DNA of 64,000 bases from Deltaproteobacteria bacterium (GTDB lineage Bacteria > SAR324 > XYD2-FULL-50-16): NCBI GenBank assembly GCA_018657625.1, contig JABHWU010000122.1:62001-126000 (forward strand), in the 5' to 3' direction. A program made the translations under genes and the position numbers. Below, piece by piece: positions 16,465 to 25,521 of the stretch (position 1 is the first letter of the stretch; each line of letters starts with the position of its first letter). The notes beneath the pieces were generated by a model that was not told the origin of the DNA, did not search any database, and saw nothing but the letters and a program-made list of their open reading frames with translations.

Positions 16465-17565
16465 ATGTCTTTTTTTAACCCACTTTACGATCGCATCCAA
16501 CAGTTAATTGGTGTGAAACAAAATTTTGAGGAAGATTTTTCCTTTCTCCGACCCAGTGGTAATGATCATTTAGTTCAATTCTGTTTCCGCATGATCTCAT
16601 CTGAATATTTAGAACTCAGCCAATATGATCAGCAGCATTTTTTTTTGCTGGACCTCCTGGAAGAGACTGGAATTGAATATCAATTAGATGTAAACGGGGA
16701 GTTTGCAATATTTACCGAAAAAAATAAAAAAGGTGTCAAAACAATTCAATCTGTGATGGACTTGAGAAATGAATCGATAGCTGTGATTTACTATTTTGGT
16801 GTAGCTAAACCATGCCTTCAATTGAATTCCCAATTAATGCAGTCATTAAGATTAACCGCATGTTATTTAAATCCATCCACTTTGAAAACTGTGTCTCAAT
16901 CCCTTTCCGGTATCAGGTCATTTCAATATTATTTTGAACAATCTTCTCTAATATTTAAAGAACCGGTGGTAATGAAAGGTTCATTAAAGGGGGATATTGT
17001 TCCTGATGCTTATCAAATTTATTGCCAGCAATTTAGTAATTGGTTTAATATTATTCAATTATCAGGGCATACTACTGATGGTTCACAGGGAGTAATGACG
17101 ATTGATGCCAACGGTAAACTTCAAATTGATATTTGTCGCTTATCCAGTTTTCTAAAAATTATAGAGAAAGTGTTTAGTCTTTTGAACGATAAGTATCATT
17201 TTATACTGGACAAATATGTCAATAGTTGGCAGGGGGATCCGCATAAAAATTCAATTATGGTTTGCAGCTGTCCGATACAAGTTGAATTGCCTTATGCAAT
17301 TGAATTTTTAGAAAACCTTTCTAAGACTTTAACTGTTGGGAAAAAACCACTGAACCTGATGGGATTGTATGAAAGAATATCGCCAAAATTATGGAAGATT
17401 TTTATTACAGAACTCAATACTGCTAATCAAATTGATCTTGAAATCTCAACCCAACAGATATTAATATTTATCCATTGTAAATGGTCTTTGCCAATGTTAG
17501 ATAAAATCGAAAGTTTTCTTCGAAATAATATTGCGGCAAATTTTGAAAGTTTAGCTTTAAATTAA
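16465..17565 (+). CDS. hypothetical protein (orphan 1 of the fliM-moaC operon)
   Basis: I do not recognise this 366-residue protein. It has no signal peptide and no membrane helix; it looks cytoplasmic with mixed alpha/beta content and a few dispersed cysteines (for example MVCSCPIQVELP near residue 273). The ATG is 31 bp after yggT and has no Shine-Dalgarno sequence; the next gene begins 20 bp after its stop. Base composition matches the neighbours. Its fixed place between yggT and a second orphan that overlaps moaC makes a real gene certain, but gives no functional clue. Confidence 0.85.
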   Translation: MSFFNPLYDRIQQLIGVKQNFEEDFSFLRPSGNDHLVQFCFRMISSEYLELSQYDQQHFFLLDLLEETGIEYQLDVNGEFAIFTEKNKKGVKTIQSVMDLRNESIAVIYYFGVAKPCLQLNSQLMQSLRLTACYLNPSTLKTVSQSLSGIRSFQYYFEQSSLIFKEPVVMKGSLKGDIVPDAYQIYCQQFSNWFNIIQLSGHTTDGSQGVMTIDANGKLQIDICRLSSFLKIIEKVFSLLNDKYHFILDKYVNSWQGDPHKNSIMVCSCPIQVELPYAIEFLENLSKTLTVGKKPLNLMGLYERISPKLWKIFITELNTANQIDLEISTQQILIFIHCKWSLPMLDKIESFLRNNIAANFESLALN

Positions 17566-17585
17566 TTAAATTGAGTCTCTAGTTT

Positions 17586-18512
17586 ATGTTTGCTTATTCT
17601 TGCTCTGAAGCTTTATTGGTTAATTGGATTTTGGGACAGATCAATACCCATCCTGATGCAATTTTTCCGCACAGGAAAGGCTGGAAAGGGCACTTAACAT
17701 TGTTTTATCCAACGGCGGACGGAATTTCATATTTCTTAATGAGTATTACCAATAATAAAGAGACGATTTATTTTCTTCCTGTAGATGTGACGATAAAGGA
17801 ATCACATTTGAAGCAATTTCAATTAGAAAAAATATTAAAATTTATCCAAAAAAAAAATCAGTTTACCAGCACTCTTTGTCAAATTATTTTGATGACTTGT
17901 GAACAGGAGAAAAAGAAGATTGAAGAACTCATCAAAAAAAATAGAATTCAAGCAGGGTTATTGGTGCTATATTCTGATAAAATTGAATTTCAGCGAGGTT
18001 GCTTTAATAATGAAGTATTAAATTATAGATTATCTAAATTAACTGTAGATCCTGATTTAATCGCCCAAACAATTCCGGATAATTTCCAGAAAGTCCATAA
18101 CAACAAAGCTAATATACTTTTTTACCAAAATTTATTTCATGTTCTAAACAAGTATTGGATTCAAAACCAAAACAATATACTATTAGAAAAGGCCATTGCG
18201 CAATCTATCCTTTATTGGAAGCAATATAAAAAGAAGCAACGGAAGAAAATAATTGAAAGGGTTCAAAATACCCTATTGCAAGACCTTAATTCTGAATTAT
18301 CGGGTATTATTCGTATGATATCCCATAAAAAAAAATCTGAATCTCATCCCGTTTTTATTTTACAATTTATTTTAGATGCAAAAGATAAAAAGAATATTAC
18401 AACCTGGATTAAAAAACAAAACAGAGTGTTGGGGTTAATTCGACATAAAAGTCTTCAAATAACACCGGATATTTATTCTATTATTTCTAGCCAGAAATCA
18501 GATAACTTATGA
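17586..18512 (+). CDS. hypothetical protein (orphan 2, overlaps moaC)
   Basis: A 308-residue protein of unknown family. Residues 1-160 look globular (hydrophobic strands such as GLLVLYSDKIEFQRG). Residues 205-250 are very basic and helical (WKQYKKKQRKKIIER), followed by another small fold. There is no signal peptide. The stop overlaps the moaC start as ATGA, so the two are translationally coupled. It may work with the preceding 366-residue orphan. The Lys-rich helix could contact nucleic acid or membrane; that is inference. Confidence 0.82.
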   Translation: MFAYSCSEALLVNWILGQINTHPDAIFPHRKGWKGHLTLFYPTADGISYFLMSITNNKETIYFLPVDVTIKESHLKQFQLEKILKFIQKKNQFTSTLCQIILMTCEQEKKKIEELIKKNRIQAGLLVLYSDKIEFQRGCFNNEVLNYRLSKLTVDPDLIAQTIPDNFQKVHNNKANILFYQNLFHVLNKYWIQNQNNILLEKAIAQSILYWKQYKKKQRKKIIERVQNTLLQDLNSELSGIIRMISHKKKSESHPVFILQFILDAKDKKNITTWIKKQNRVLGLIRHKSLQITPDIYSIISSQKSDNL

Positions 18513-19015
18513 TGAAAAAACAACTCAGTCATTTTGATCAGGCAACCAGTCGTGCAAAGATGGTAAATGTCGGACATAAAACAGAAACAACCCGAAAAGC
18601 CACTACTAGATGTATTATGTATATCAGTCAGGAACTGACTGATATTCTTGATAAAGGCACACTTGAAAAAGGAGATGCTTTTACAGTTGCAAAAACAGCA
18701 GGTATTCTGGCGGCAAAGCAAACAGGACTGCTTATTCCTATGTGTCACCCACTACCGGTTAACTATGTCGATATTGAAATATCTCTGATGATATCTGATA
18801 ATATTATTCGAATCCAGTCAGTTGTTGAAACCACAGCTAAAACTGGAGTAGAGATGGAGGCAATTGTTGCAACCAGCATTGCTGCCTCAACAATATATGA
18901 TATGTGCAAAGCTGTAGATAAAAAAATTATAATATCAAAATTAGGCTTACTGGAAAAAACAGGTGGTAAGAGTGGACGATTTTACAATGAAAAAATGGAA
19001 TGGGACCAGTTATAA
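18509..19015 (+). CDS. moaC: cyclic pyranopterin monophosphate synthase
   Basis: Converts the 3',8-cyclo-GTP product of MoaA into cyclic pyranopterin monophosphate, the first stable intermediate of molybdenum cofactor. 168 residues, of usual size. Seen: LIPMCHPLPV at 75-84, VETTAKTGVEMEA near 105-117, the catalytic YDMCKAVDK segment, and EKTGGKSGRF at the end. The ATG overlaps the upstream stop; a second in-frame ATG follows at once. No other moa or moe gene is adjacent; a CinA/MogA-like gene lies at 43.5 kb. The 3' end overlaps the convergent membrane-protein gene by 6 bp. Confidence 0.96.
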   Translation: MMKKQLSHFDQATSRAKMVNVGHKTETTRKATTRCIMYISQELTDILDKGTLEKGDAFTVAKTAGILAAKQTGLLIPMCHPLPVNYVDIEISLMISDNIIRIQSVVETTAKTGVEMEAIVATSIAASTIYDMCKAVDKKIIISKLGLLEKTGGKSGRFYNEKMEWDQL

Positions 19016-19846
19016 TTTTGGGGTTGAATGTGTTAAAATAGTCATTTCATAAATAAATGAAAAAGCAGCGGCAATAAATCCAATGATGGACCAGGTAGCT
19101 GTAAATCTACCACTTAGTCCCCGAATGGAGCGATCAAATAGAATAAATGCATAAAATCCCCAGGTTAGTATCGGAAATATTAACCTTAAATTTATTGAGG
19201 TAAACCCTTGTTTAACAATTAAGTTAACAGTTATTCCCATCAATAATCCTACTGTTAAAAAAAGAAATCCACTGGTAATAACACGATGGTTTAATCTGTC
19301 CAAAAAACCAAGGCTGGGAACCTGAATATCCTGCAGTAGCAAGGTTTTATTTTTAATTTTTTGTTCCAGTTTTAGAAAAAAAATTGAAGTTAAACAAGCG
19401 ACACCAAACAGCAAATAACCGATTAAGGAAAAAGAGGCATGAACATAAACCATTGACTTTCCGGCAATTGGAGATACTGTTATAAATTGGGGAACTAATA
19501 AAGTTTGGTTTGATATCAAACTTGATAACAATAGAAAAAACAGAGTTAGTGGTGGGAAAATGATCTCAAATATTTCCTTTCGATATAGGTAATCTAAAAT
19601 AAAATAGATGATAATTGTTAACAAAGATGTAAATAGTAAGATGCCGGCTATTGATGCAAATGGGGAAGAATTCGGACGGAAGAATTGAATTCCGATATAA
19701 ATAATATGTAGCACAAGTCCCATGAACAAAGTAAATTCACCAATCTTATGTAGATTTTTTCGAATGTGAAAAAATGACAGGTTACAAATAAACCAACCTA
19801 AAATATATAACCCGCTGGTGGACCAAAATAAATTTGCTAAGTTCAC
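19010..19846 (-). CDS. HemX/CcsA-family cytochrome c assembly membrane protein
   Basis: 278 residues with about eight hydrophobic helices, of the CcsA/CcmC/HemX type. VHASFSLIGYLLFG near residue 134 carries a conserved histidine of the family, and FDRSIRGLSGRFTATW near the C-terminus matches the R-x-x-RG-x-x-GR block. There is no complete tryptophan-rich WWD loop, which fits HemX (regulator of glutamyl-tRNA reductase) better than a true haem exporter. hemA is not adjacent. It is the last gene of an H1-like/pyrF/hemX run (34 bp after pyrF). The choice between HemX and CcsA remains open. Confidence 0.8.
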   Translation of the reverse strand: MNLANLFWSTSGLYILGWFICNLSFFHIRKNLHKIGEFTLFMGLVLHIIYIGIQFFRPNSSPFASIAGILLFTSLLTIIIYFILDYLYRKEIFEIIFPPLTLFFLLLSSLISNQTLLVPQFITVSPIAGKSMVYVHASFSLIGYLLFGVACLTSIFFLKLEQKIKNKTLLLQDIQVPSLGFLDRLNHRVITSGFLFLTVGLLMGITVNLIVKQGFTSINLRLIFPILTWGFYAFILFDRSIRGLSGRFTATWSIIGFIAAAFSFIYEMTILTHSTPKL

Positions 19847-19880
19847 AATAAGAAAAGAAAAAATTTTGATTTAAGATTAA

Positions 19881-20843
19881 CTACCAGTTTTCAGGAAGTT
19901 TTCCTGCTTTTGATAAGGCTGTCAATAAGTCTTTTTTCATTTCCCGAATGGCTATTATTGTTGCTTCGGCAAATTGCTCTGAGTGAGGAAATATTTCTTG
20001 ATATTTTGGTTGTTGATAAGCAAAAATAATTCCCCTGGATGAATTAATTAAAGCGCCATATCCATCTTCATTAAAACAGTTTATGACTTGATCAGCAGTT
20101 CCACCCTGAGCGCCATAACCAGGAACCAGAAATAAAACATTCTTCATTATTTTTCTTAATTTCAATGATTCTTCTGGCCAGGTAGCGCCTACAACGGCAC
20201 CGATTGTTGAATATTGTGAATTTTCTAAGCGAACTTCAGCGAGTTTCTGAACATCTTCTGCAATTTTTTCAAATAAATATTGTTTCCCAATTGTTGCTTC
20301 CTGGTACTCAACTGCAGATCGATTGGAAGTTCTTACCAGCACAAAAATACCTTTCTTTAATTCATCACAAACTTCAGTAAATGGTAAGATTGAATCCGAA
20401 CCAAGATAAGGATTTATGGTAACAAAATCAGTTTGACTTGGACGTTCAAATCCTTTTATTAGAGGTACTTTTCCGATATGCCCTGCAGCATAAAGGTTGG
20501 CGGTGTTACCAATATCATTTCTTTTGGAATCATCGATCACGAGCAAATTATAATCTTTCGCTAAAGCAACAGTTTGACGAAAAACCTCAATTCCCGCAGC
20601 ACCATAAATTTCATAACATGCCATTTGGAGCTTTACTGCAGGTATATATTGATGGGTACTTTGTAGTATCTCCTGATTAAATCTCAGGAATGATTCAGTT
20701 ACTGCTTTAATCGTATTTCCAAACTTTGAAAGCGATAGAGATTTTATGTGATCTGGAATAAACTGAATCAGAGGATCTAATCCCATCACTATGGGGCAGT
20801 TTTTTTCATCGATCTGTCGGATCAATTGATCAATCACCCCCAT
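19881..20843 (-). CDS. pyrF: orotidine 5'-phosphate decarboxylase, type 2
   Basis: Last step of UMP synthesis, decarboxylating OMP. 320 residues, the long group II form (about 270-310) rather than the 230-residue E. coli type. Catalytic residues: K71 (VKLQMACYE), K107 and D110 in DDSKRNDIGNT, and the phosphate-binding end VPGYGAQGG followed by NSSRGI. VGATWPEE is typical of the type. AAAGGAAACC precedes the ATG. It lies 54 bp after the H1-like gene and 34 bp before the HemX-type gene. Confidence 0.95.
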   Translation of the reverse strand: MGVIDQLIRQIDEKNCPIVMGLDPLIQFIPDHIKSLSLSKFGNTIKAVTESFLRFNQEILQSTHQYIPAVKLQMACYEIYGAAGIEVFRQTVALAKDYNLLVIDDSKRNDIGNTANLYAAGHIGKVPLIKGFERPSQTDFVTINPYLGSDSILPFTEVCDELKKGIFVLVRTSNRSAVEYQEATIGKQYLFEKIAEDVQKLAEVRLENSQYSTIGAVVGATWPEESLKLRKIMKNVLFLVPGYGAQGGTADQVINCFNEDGYGALINSSRGIIFAYQQPKYQEIFPHSEQFAEATIIAIREMKKDLLTALSKAGKLPENW

Positions 20844-20897
20844 GGTTTCCTTTCATTACTTTTTAGATCCAGTTTATAATCCGTAGCCAGTAAAATA

Positions 20898-21560
20898 TTA
20901 GTCCTTTTTATTTTTAATACTGTTTAAAAAAGAAGAGACTTCATTTGTTACATAATGTTGCAACTCATCTAAACTTTTCTTTTTTTCCTTAATAAAGGAT
21001 ACTAAGTTTACTTCCAGATCCCGAGCTTTTGCTGAAATTGAAGTTTTTACAGCACCACTTTTACCAACTTTTTCACCTAACAATTTTTTCACCTGTTTTT
21101 CCATTGCAGCTAATCTTTTTTCCAATTCAGGTTTGGTAGTAGTTCTTACAGCAATTGTTTTTTTAGCTGGTATGGATTTCTTTTTGGAGATTACAGCTTT
21201 TTTTGGTTTTGGAGCTACTTTTTTTACAGCTGCTTTAACTTTAGGAGCTACTTTTTTTACAGCTGCTTTAACTTTAGGAGCTGCTTTCTTTACAACCGCT
21301 TTAACTTTAGGAGCTGCTTTTTTTGCAGCAGCTTTAACAGTAGCTTTAGCTTTAGGAGCAGCAGCTTTCTTTGATTTAGTCACTGGCTTCGCTTTTTTGG
21401 ACTTTTTTGCAGTCGCACCTAACTCTTCAACATATTTTGCTTTATAATGCTTCAAAGTAATGGTTCTGGTACCTGGAAATGCTTTGTAAAGTTCCGCATT
21501 ACTGATGTCAGGTTTTTTCTTGATCAACTTCTTAATTTGCTGCGAAATGCTATCAGCCAT
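20898..21560 (-). CDS. histone H1-like Lys/Ala/Pro-rich DNA-binding protein
   Basis: 220 residues in three parts. Residues 1-45 form a small helical module (SISQQIKKLIKKKPDISNAE...). Residues 50-135 are an H1-tail-like region rich in Lys, Ala and Pro, with four tandem 11-residue units of the form KVKAAVKKVAP (74-117). Residues 143-218 are a charged helical, phasin-like region (LEKRLAAMEKQVKKLLGEK and a C-terminal helix). Proteins with such tails bind DNA non-specifically and compact nucleoids in several bacteria (Hc1/AlgP types, from general knowledge). A strong AAGGAG and a near-consensus promoter suggest high expression. It heads a run with pyrF. DNA or polyester-granule binding are the two main options. 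Confidence 0.8.
   Translation of the reverse strand: MADSISQQIKKLIKKKPDISNAELYKAFPGTRTITLKHYKAKYVEELGATAKKSKKAKPVTKSKKAAAPKAKATVKAAAKKAAPKVKAVVKKAAPKVKAAVKKVAPKVKAAVKKVAPKPKKAVISKKKSIPAKKTIAVRTTTKPELEKRLAAMEKQVKKLLGEKVGKSGAVKTSISAKARDLEVNLVSFIKEKKKSLDELQHYVTNEVSSFLNSIKNKKD
21210..21341 (-). repeat. 33-bp coding tandem repeat, four units
   Basis: Codes for four 11-residue units (TVKAAAKKAAP, KVKAVVKKAAP, and KVKAAVKKVAP twice). The last two are nearly identical in DNA, which suggests recent slippage expansion. Confidence 0.85.
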
Positions 21561-22165
21561 TATATTCTCCTTAAATTAAATTAAAAGCAACGATTCTCCA
21601 TCATGCAATTCGTAAAACTCCAAAAAATTATATAACACAGTTGCTATATAAATCAACACATTAAATCAAAATAATTTCACAAAAGCGAAAAAATATTAAT
21701 ATCAAAGAGTTTATATTAACTATTGTTGTACGTATTCTCTAATTTAAATAATCAAATATTTAAGTAAGAGTTAACTATAAAATCCTACCTAACAAAGAAA
21801 AATATTTTTTGTATTAACTATTTTATTAAAATTGTTTATAAAGATAGCAACTGTTTTGAGCTTAAATAATTAACGTTAGGGGTCTCTGTTGAACATTATT
21901 AACGCTTAAATTTTAATTTTTTTTAGCTGCTTAGTTTCACTAATTGCGTGTTGTTAAAAAAAAACTATGTGATGACAAAAAAGTAAAAATCACCTTACAC
22001 AAAATCGGGAAATAGTATTTTATTCTACTCAACCATCTATTAATTTTTTTTAGGTGTTATGCAATGAAAAAATAATAGCATTTTTATGATAAATGTTTGT
22101 TCAAACTCAAAAATGTCATTAGAATATAAATCGTATTAAAATTCATAATAATAAAAATTATTGAA
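21561..22165. other. intergenic region, 605 bp
   Basis: The longest gene-free stretch, between divergently transcribed H1-like and ate genes. Over 75% A/T. Apart from the H1-like gene promoter (21627-21656) I see no frame, RNA gene or hairpin that I can support. Confidence 0.55.
21627..21656 (-). promoter_or_regulatory. sigma-70-type promoter of the H1-like gene
   Basis: On the minus strand TTGATT (21656-21651), an 18-bp spacer and a perfect TATAAT (21632-21627) precede the gene. The predicted start near 21620 leaves a leader of about 60 bases that includes AAGGAG. Confidence 0.65.
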
Positions 22166-22855
22166 ATGAATCCAAAAATAGATATCAAAGTTTTTCAAGC
22201 AGACAATGGTGATTGCCCCTATTTACAAAAACGCAGATGGTGCAGTTATGTGTTTTATTCCGATAAGCTCCAGCCAGGGATTTATGAAAGTCTTTTGGAT
22301 CAGGGTTTTCGCCGCAGTGGCACTATCTTTTATAAAAATAATTGTCCAAATTGTAAACTGTGTATACCTATTAAAATACCTGTGAATGTTTTTCAAATAT
22401 CACGATCCCAAAAACGTGTATTGAAGCAAAATCAGGATGTCATAATAACAAAAGAACCCCTGGCATTTGATTTTGAGAGTTTTAATCTGTATAAAAAATT
22501 TTCTGAAAAACGATTTTCTACAGCAATTAAAGAAGAAGAATATCATGAGTTTTTGGCACAATCAGCAGTCGATACAATCATGATGAAGTACTATTCCGAA
22601 GGTAAATTGATTGGTGTTGGATGGGTGGATATTTTGGTCAATGCGCTTAGCAGTGTTTATTTTGCTTTTGATCCAGAGATTTCGAAGAGAAGTTTGGGTG
22701 TTTTTTCACTATTAAAAGAGATAGAATTGGCCAGATCTTTAAATAAGCAATACCTTCATCTGGGTTTTTGGATTAAGAATTGTCAAACTATGGAATATAA
22801 AGCAAAATATCATCCACATTTGCTATTAATTAATGATGAGTGGATGTATCATTAG
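22166..22855 (+). CDS. bpt: aspartate/glutamate leucyltransferase
   Basis: Transfers leucine from Leu-tRNA to N-terminal Asp or Glu, making proteins ClpS/ClpAP substrates in the bacterial N-end rule pathway. 229 residues. ATE-type blocks: GDCPYL at 15-20, GFRRSG near 48, CPNCKLCIPIKIPV near 60, SLGVFSLLKEIELA near 177, and LHLGFWIKNC followed by MEYKAKYHP. These match bacterial Bpt/YbbB-type proteins rather than eukaryotic arginyl-transferases, although the fold is shared. No Shine-Dalgarno sequence is seen before the ATG. clpS and clpA are not in the window. Confidence 0.93.
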   Translation: MNPKIDIKVFQADNGDCPYLQKRRWCSYVFYSDKLQPGIYESLLDQGFRRSGTIFYKNNCPNCKLCIPIKIPVNVFQISRSQKRVLKQNQDVIITKEPLAFDFESFNLYKKFSEKRFSTAIKEEEYHEFLAQSAVDTIMMKYYSEGKLIGVGWVDILVNALSSVYFAFDPEISKRSLGVFSLLKEIELARSLNKQYLHLGFWIKNCQTMEYKAKYHPHLLLINDEWMYH

Positions 22856-23173
22856 TTTTGTTTTAGGAATAGGTGTCAGAATATCGTTATACTCTTTAAA
22901 AAGTCATAAATCTAAAGTAGGCGATAGAAATGATCGATAGGGTTACCCAGGCTATCTTCTATGATTAATTTGTATTTGGTAGATGATCATCAAAATTACT
23001 GAAAATTAAAAAAATATTCTATCAAAACATAATATTAGCATATTTATGTTGTATTTTTTATAGTAGTCTTTATAATACCTGTCCTTAAGGAAGAATAAAT
23101 TTTATAACCACTCCCAGCAAGAAACTGGTAGTTATACTAAAATTTACTTAATAAATAATACATTTCCTGAGCA
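22856..23173. other. intergenic region, 318 bp
   Basis: A/T-rich spacer between ate/bpt and the DksA-like gene. An imperfect inverted repeat (ATAACCAC, then GTAGTTAT) lies near 23103-23135. Nothing else can be supported. Confidence 0.4.
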
Positions 23174-23524
23174 GTGACTATTATGGAAGATATAAAGACA
23201 AAATTATTGGAAATGCAAAGCAACATTCTTAGTGAAATTGAAGCCGACCGCAATCAATCCAATAGTGCTATTACAGATGACATAGGGGATGACATAGATC
23301 ACGCCAACGAAGAAAGGTACCGGGAATTATATCAGCTAATGTGCGAACGGGATCAAAAAAAGTTGGAACAGATTAAGCGTGCTTTAGACCGTATCGATGA
23401 AGAAGCTTACGGGTATTGTGAAGAGTGTGAAGAGATAATAAATAAAGCAAGGTTGATTGCCTTACCTTTTACAAGATTATGTATTAACTGCAAAACTGAA
23501 GAAGAGCGATTAACCGGCATTTAA
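23174..23524 (+). CDS. DksA/TraR-family C4 zinc-finger protein
   Basis: 116 residues: a coiled-coil-like N-terminal two-thirds and a C-terminal four-cysteine finger (YGYCEECEEII, then LCINCK). DksA-family proteins bind the RNA polymerase secondary channel, often with ppGpp. The coiled-coil region holds acidic residues (DDIGDDIDHANEE) as in the DksA tip, but the protein is shorter than E. coli DksA (151). The first possible start is GTG at 23174; ATG at 23183 is equally possible, and neither has a clear ribosome site. It lies 92 bp upstream of fliR and could be a local regulator of motility genes, which is inference. Confidence 0.88.
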   Translation: MTIMEDIKTKLLEMQSNILSEIEADRNQSNSAITDDIGDDIDHANEERYRELYQLMCERDQKKLEQIKRALDRIDEEAYGYCEECEEIINKARLIALPFTRLCINCKTEEERLTGI

Positions 23525-23616
23525 AGATGATCTCATTCTATTAATCAATTTTATTTTGTAGAAAATACTATTCAGAAAATCTCAATTCTATCTTGTAATC
23601 CCGTAATGAAATCCCA

Positions 23617-24402
23617 ATGACTAATATTTTAAATTTTAGTCCAGGTACCTACTTTTTCTTTTTTGTTATTCTCGTTAGAATATCAGGGATATTTATTACG
23701 GCACCAATCATTGGTTCCTCAAACGTACCACAGACTGTCAGACTCTATATGATTGCTCTGTGCAGTTTGATTTTCTTCAATGTTCTCCCACCGGTTAATT
23801 TCGCAACAAATTTGCCCGCAATTTCATACATTCTAATTGGTATAAAGGAGCTAGTCATCGGTTTATTGCTTGGATCTATTCCCAGAGTGATATTTGCTGC
23901 TGTCGATTTTGCAGGTACTATTATTGGATTTCAAATGGGTTTTAGTATTGCAAATGTTGTTGATCCCCAAACGGATACACAGGTGTCCATTATTGCTTCA
24001 TTTGAAATAGTATTGGCTACCTTGATTTTTTTAGCCATTGATGGACATCATATTTTTCTTGAAGCGATTTCAACCAGTTATGAACAAATTCCGATAAATG
24101 GTGTCAATTTAGGCGCTAATAAAATTGATTTTATATTGCGCATTACTGCAGATCTTTTTATTCTTGGACTAAAACTTAGTGCACCCTATATTGTTGCCCT
24201 ATTGTTAGCCAATGTCATTATGGGTTTTATGGCGCGTAGTATTCCGCAAATGAATGTTTTTGTAGTCGGTTTTCCTTTTACAATTGGATTAGGACTATTA
24301 TTGTTGGCCTTGGGGATGCCTTATTTGGGTCAGGCAATAATCAGTATGTTTGGACGGATTGATGATCAGGTAATTGAATTAATACAACTCCTATCGAGAT
24401 AA
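23617..24402 (+). CDS. fliR: flagellar biosynthetic protein FliR
   Basis: Inner-membrane component of the flagellar type III export gate (FliPQR core). 261 residues and about six hydrophobic helices. Typical segments are VGFQMGF-like (IIGFQMGFSIANVVDPQT), LSAPYIVALLLANVIMGFMARSIPQMNVF and VGFPFTIGLGLLLLAL. No Shine-Dalgarno sequence precedes the ATG. flhB follows after 3 bp. fliP and fliQ are not upstream; a DksA-like gene takes that place, so the gate genes are split. Confidence 0.97.
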   Translation: MTNILNFSPGTYFFFFVILVRISGIFITAPIIGSSNVPQTVRLYMIALCSLIFFNVLPPVNFATNLPAISYILIGIKELVIGLLLGSIPRVIFAAVDFAGTIIGFQMGFSIANVVDPQTDTQVSIIASFEIVLATLIFLAIDGHHIFLEAISTSYEQIPINGVNLGANKIDFILRITADLFILGLKLSAPYIVALLLANVIMGFMARSIPQMNVFVVGFPFTIGLGLLLLALGMPYLGQAIISMFGRIDDQVIELIQLLSR

Positions 24403-24405
24403 TCG

Positions 24406-25476
24406 ATGGCTGAAAGCAGTTCAGATGAAAAAACAGAAGCCCCGTCACAAAAACGTCGCGAGGATGCCAGGAAAGAGGGACAGGTTGCTTTCAGCAAAGA
24501 AGTCTCATCCTGTGCACTTTTAGGAGGCTTTTTATTATTATTGTACTTTAGCGGCAATATAATGTTGCAGGCATATAAAGACGTATTGATATATGCCTTT
24601 ACAAATCTTGACTGGCCACAATTTACCATTCCCAACCTTCAAAATTTCCTGGATGTGTTTTTGACCAAAGGCGCCGTTATCGTCGCACCTTTTTTTGGTG
24701 TTTCTATTGTTGTTGGTGTTTTAAGCAGCGTTATTCAGGTTGGTGTCAATTTGACATTAAAGCCACTCATTCCCAAGTTAGAAAAAATAAGTCCTCTAAA
24801 AGGAATTGGAAGGTTATTTTCCAAACAGGCTTTCAATGAGTTGGTTAAAACGATCTTTAAAATGTGTATTATTGGATACATCGGTTATTATACCTATGTA
24901 GAAAATATTGAACAAATGGTTGCGTTGATTAACACCAATCCACAGAGTTTAGCAACGAATGCTGCTTCAATTATTGCAATTTTTATATTCAGATTATTCC
25001 TGGCGCTTCTGGTAATGGCCGTTTTTGATTATATGTTTCAAAGATGGGATTTAGAACAAAAGCTGAAAATGTCAAAACAGGAAATGAAAGAAGAATTAAA
25101 ACAATCAGAAGGAGATCCGGCACTCAAGGCCAGAATTCGTCAAATTCAACAGCAGCTGAGTCAAGCCAGAATGATGCAGGAAGTTCCTGGTGCGGATGTC
25201 GTTATTAGTAATCCAACCCATTTTGCCATTGCTTTACAATATGATCGTGAAATTATGCGTGCACCACGGGTTATTGCTAAAGGAGCAGATCATATTGCTT
25301 TACGAATTATCGAAATTGCCGGAGAAAACGATATAATTGTTTATAGAAATCCACCTGTGGCACGAGGAATGTATTTTCAAGTTGAGATTGGAGATGAAGT
25401 TCCTGAGGATTTTTATAAAGCGGTGGCTGAAATCCTTGCCTTTGTCTATAAAACCAAGAAGAAATTAAAAAAATAG
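24406..25476 (+). CDS. flhB: flagellar export switch protein FlhB
   Basis: Substrate-specificity switch of the flagellar export apparatus. 356 residues: an N-terminal cytoplasmic tail with EKTEAPSQKRREDARKEGQ, four membrane helices (to about 210), and a cytoplasmic autocleaving domain with NPTH at 269-272, where cleavage after Asn is expected. The C-terminus is Lys-rich. It starts 3 bp after fliR and lies 45 bp before flhA, so one transcript is likely. Confidence 0.98.
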   Translation: MAESSSDEKTEAPSQKRREDARKEGQVAFSKEVSSCALLGGFLLLLYFSGNIMLQAYKDVLIYAFTNLDWPQFTIPNLQNFLDVFLTKGAVIVAPFFGVSIVVGVLSSVIQVGVNLTLKPLIPKLEKISPLKGIGRLFSKQAFNELVKTIFKMCIIGYIGYYTYVENIEQMVALINTNPQSLATNAASIIAIFIFRLFLALLVMAVFDYMFQRWDLEQKLKMSKQEMKEELKQSEGDPALKARIRQIQQQLSQARMMQEVPGADVVISNPTHFAIALQYDREIMRAPRVIAKGADHIALRIIEIAGENDIIVYRNPPVARGMYFQVEIGDEVPEDFYKAVAEILAFVYKTKKKLKK

Positions 25477-25521
25477 CATCCAACGCATTAACATTAACGA
25501 CATATAATCAGAAGCATACAT

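Noticed and set aside
21133..21447. 104-codon plus-strand hydrophobic frame that could look like a membrane protein
   Set aside because: It is the antisense of the Lys/Ala repeat of the H1-like gene; Lys codons read backwards give Phe/Leu and create a false membrane pattern.
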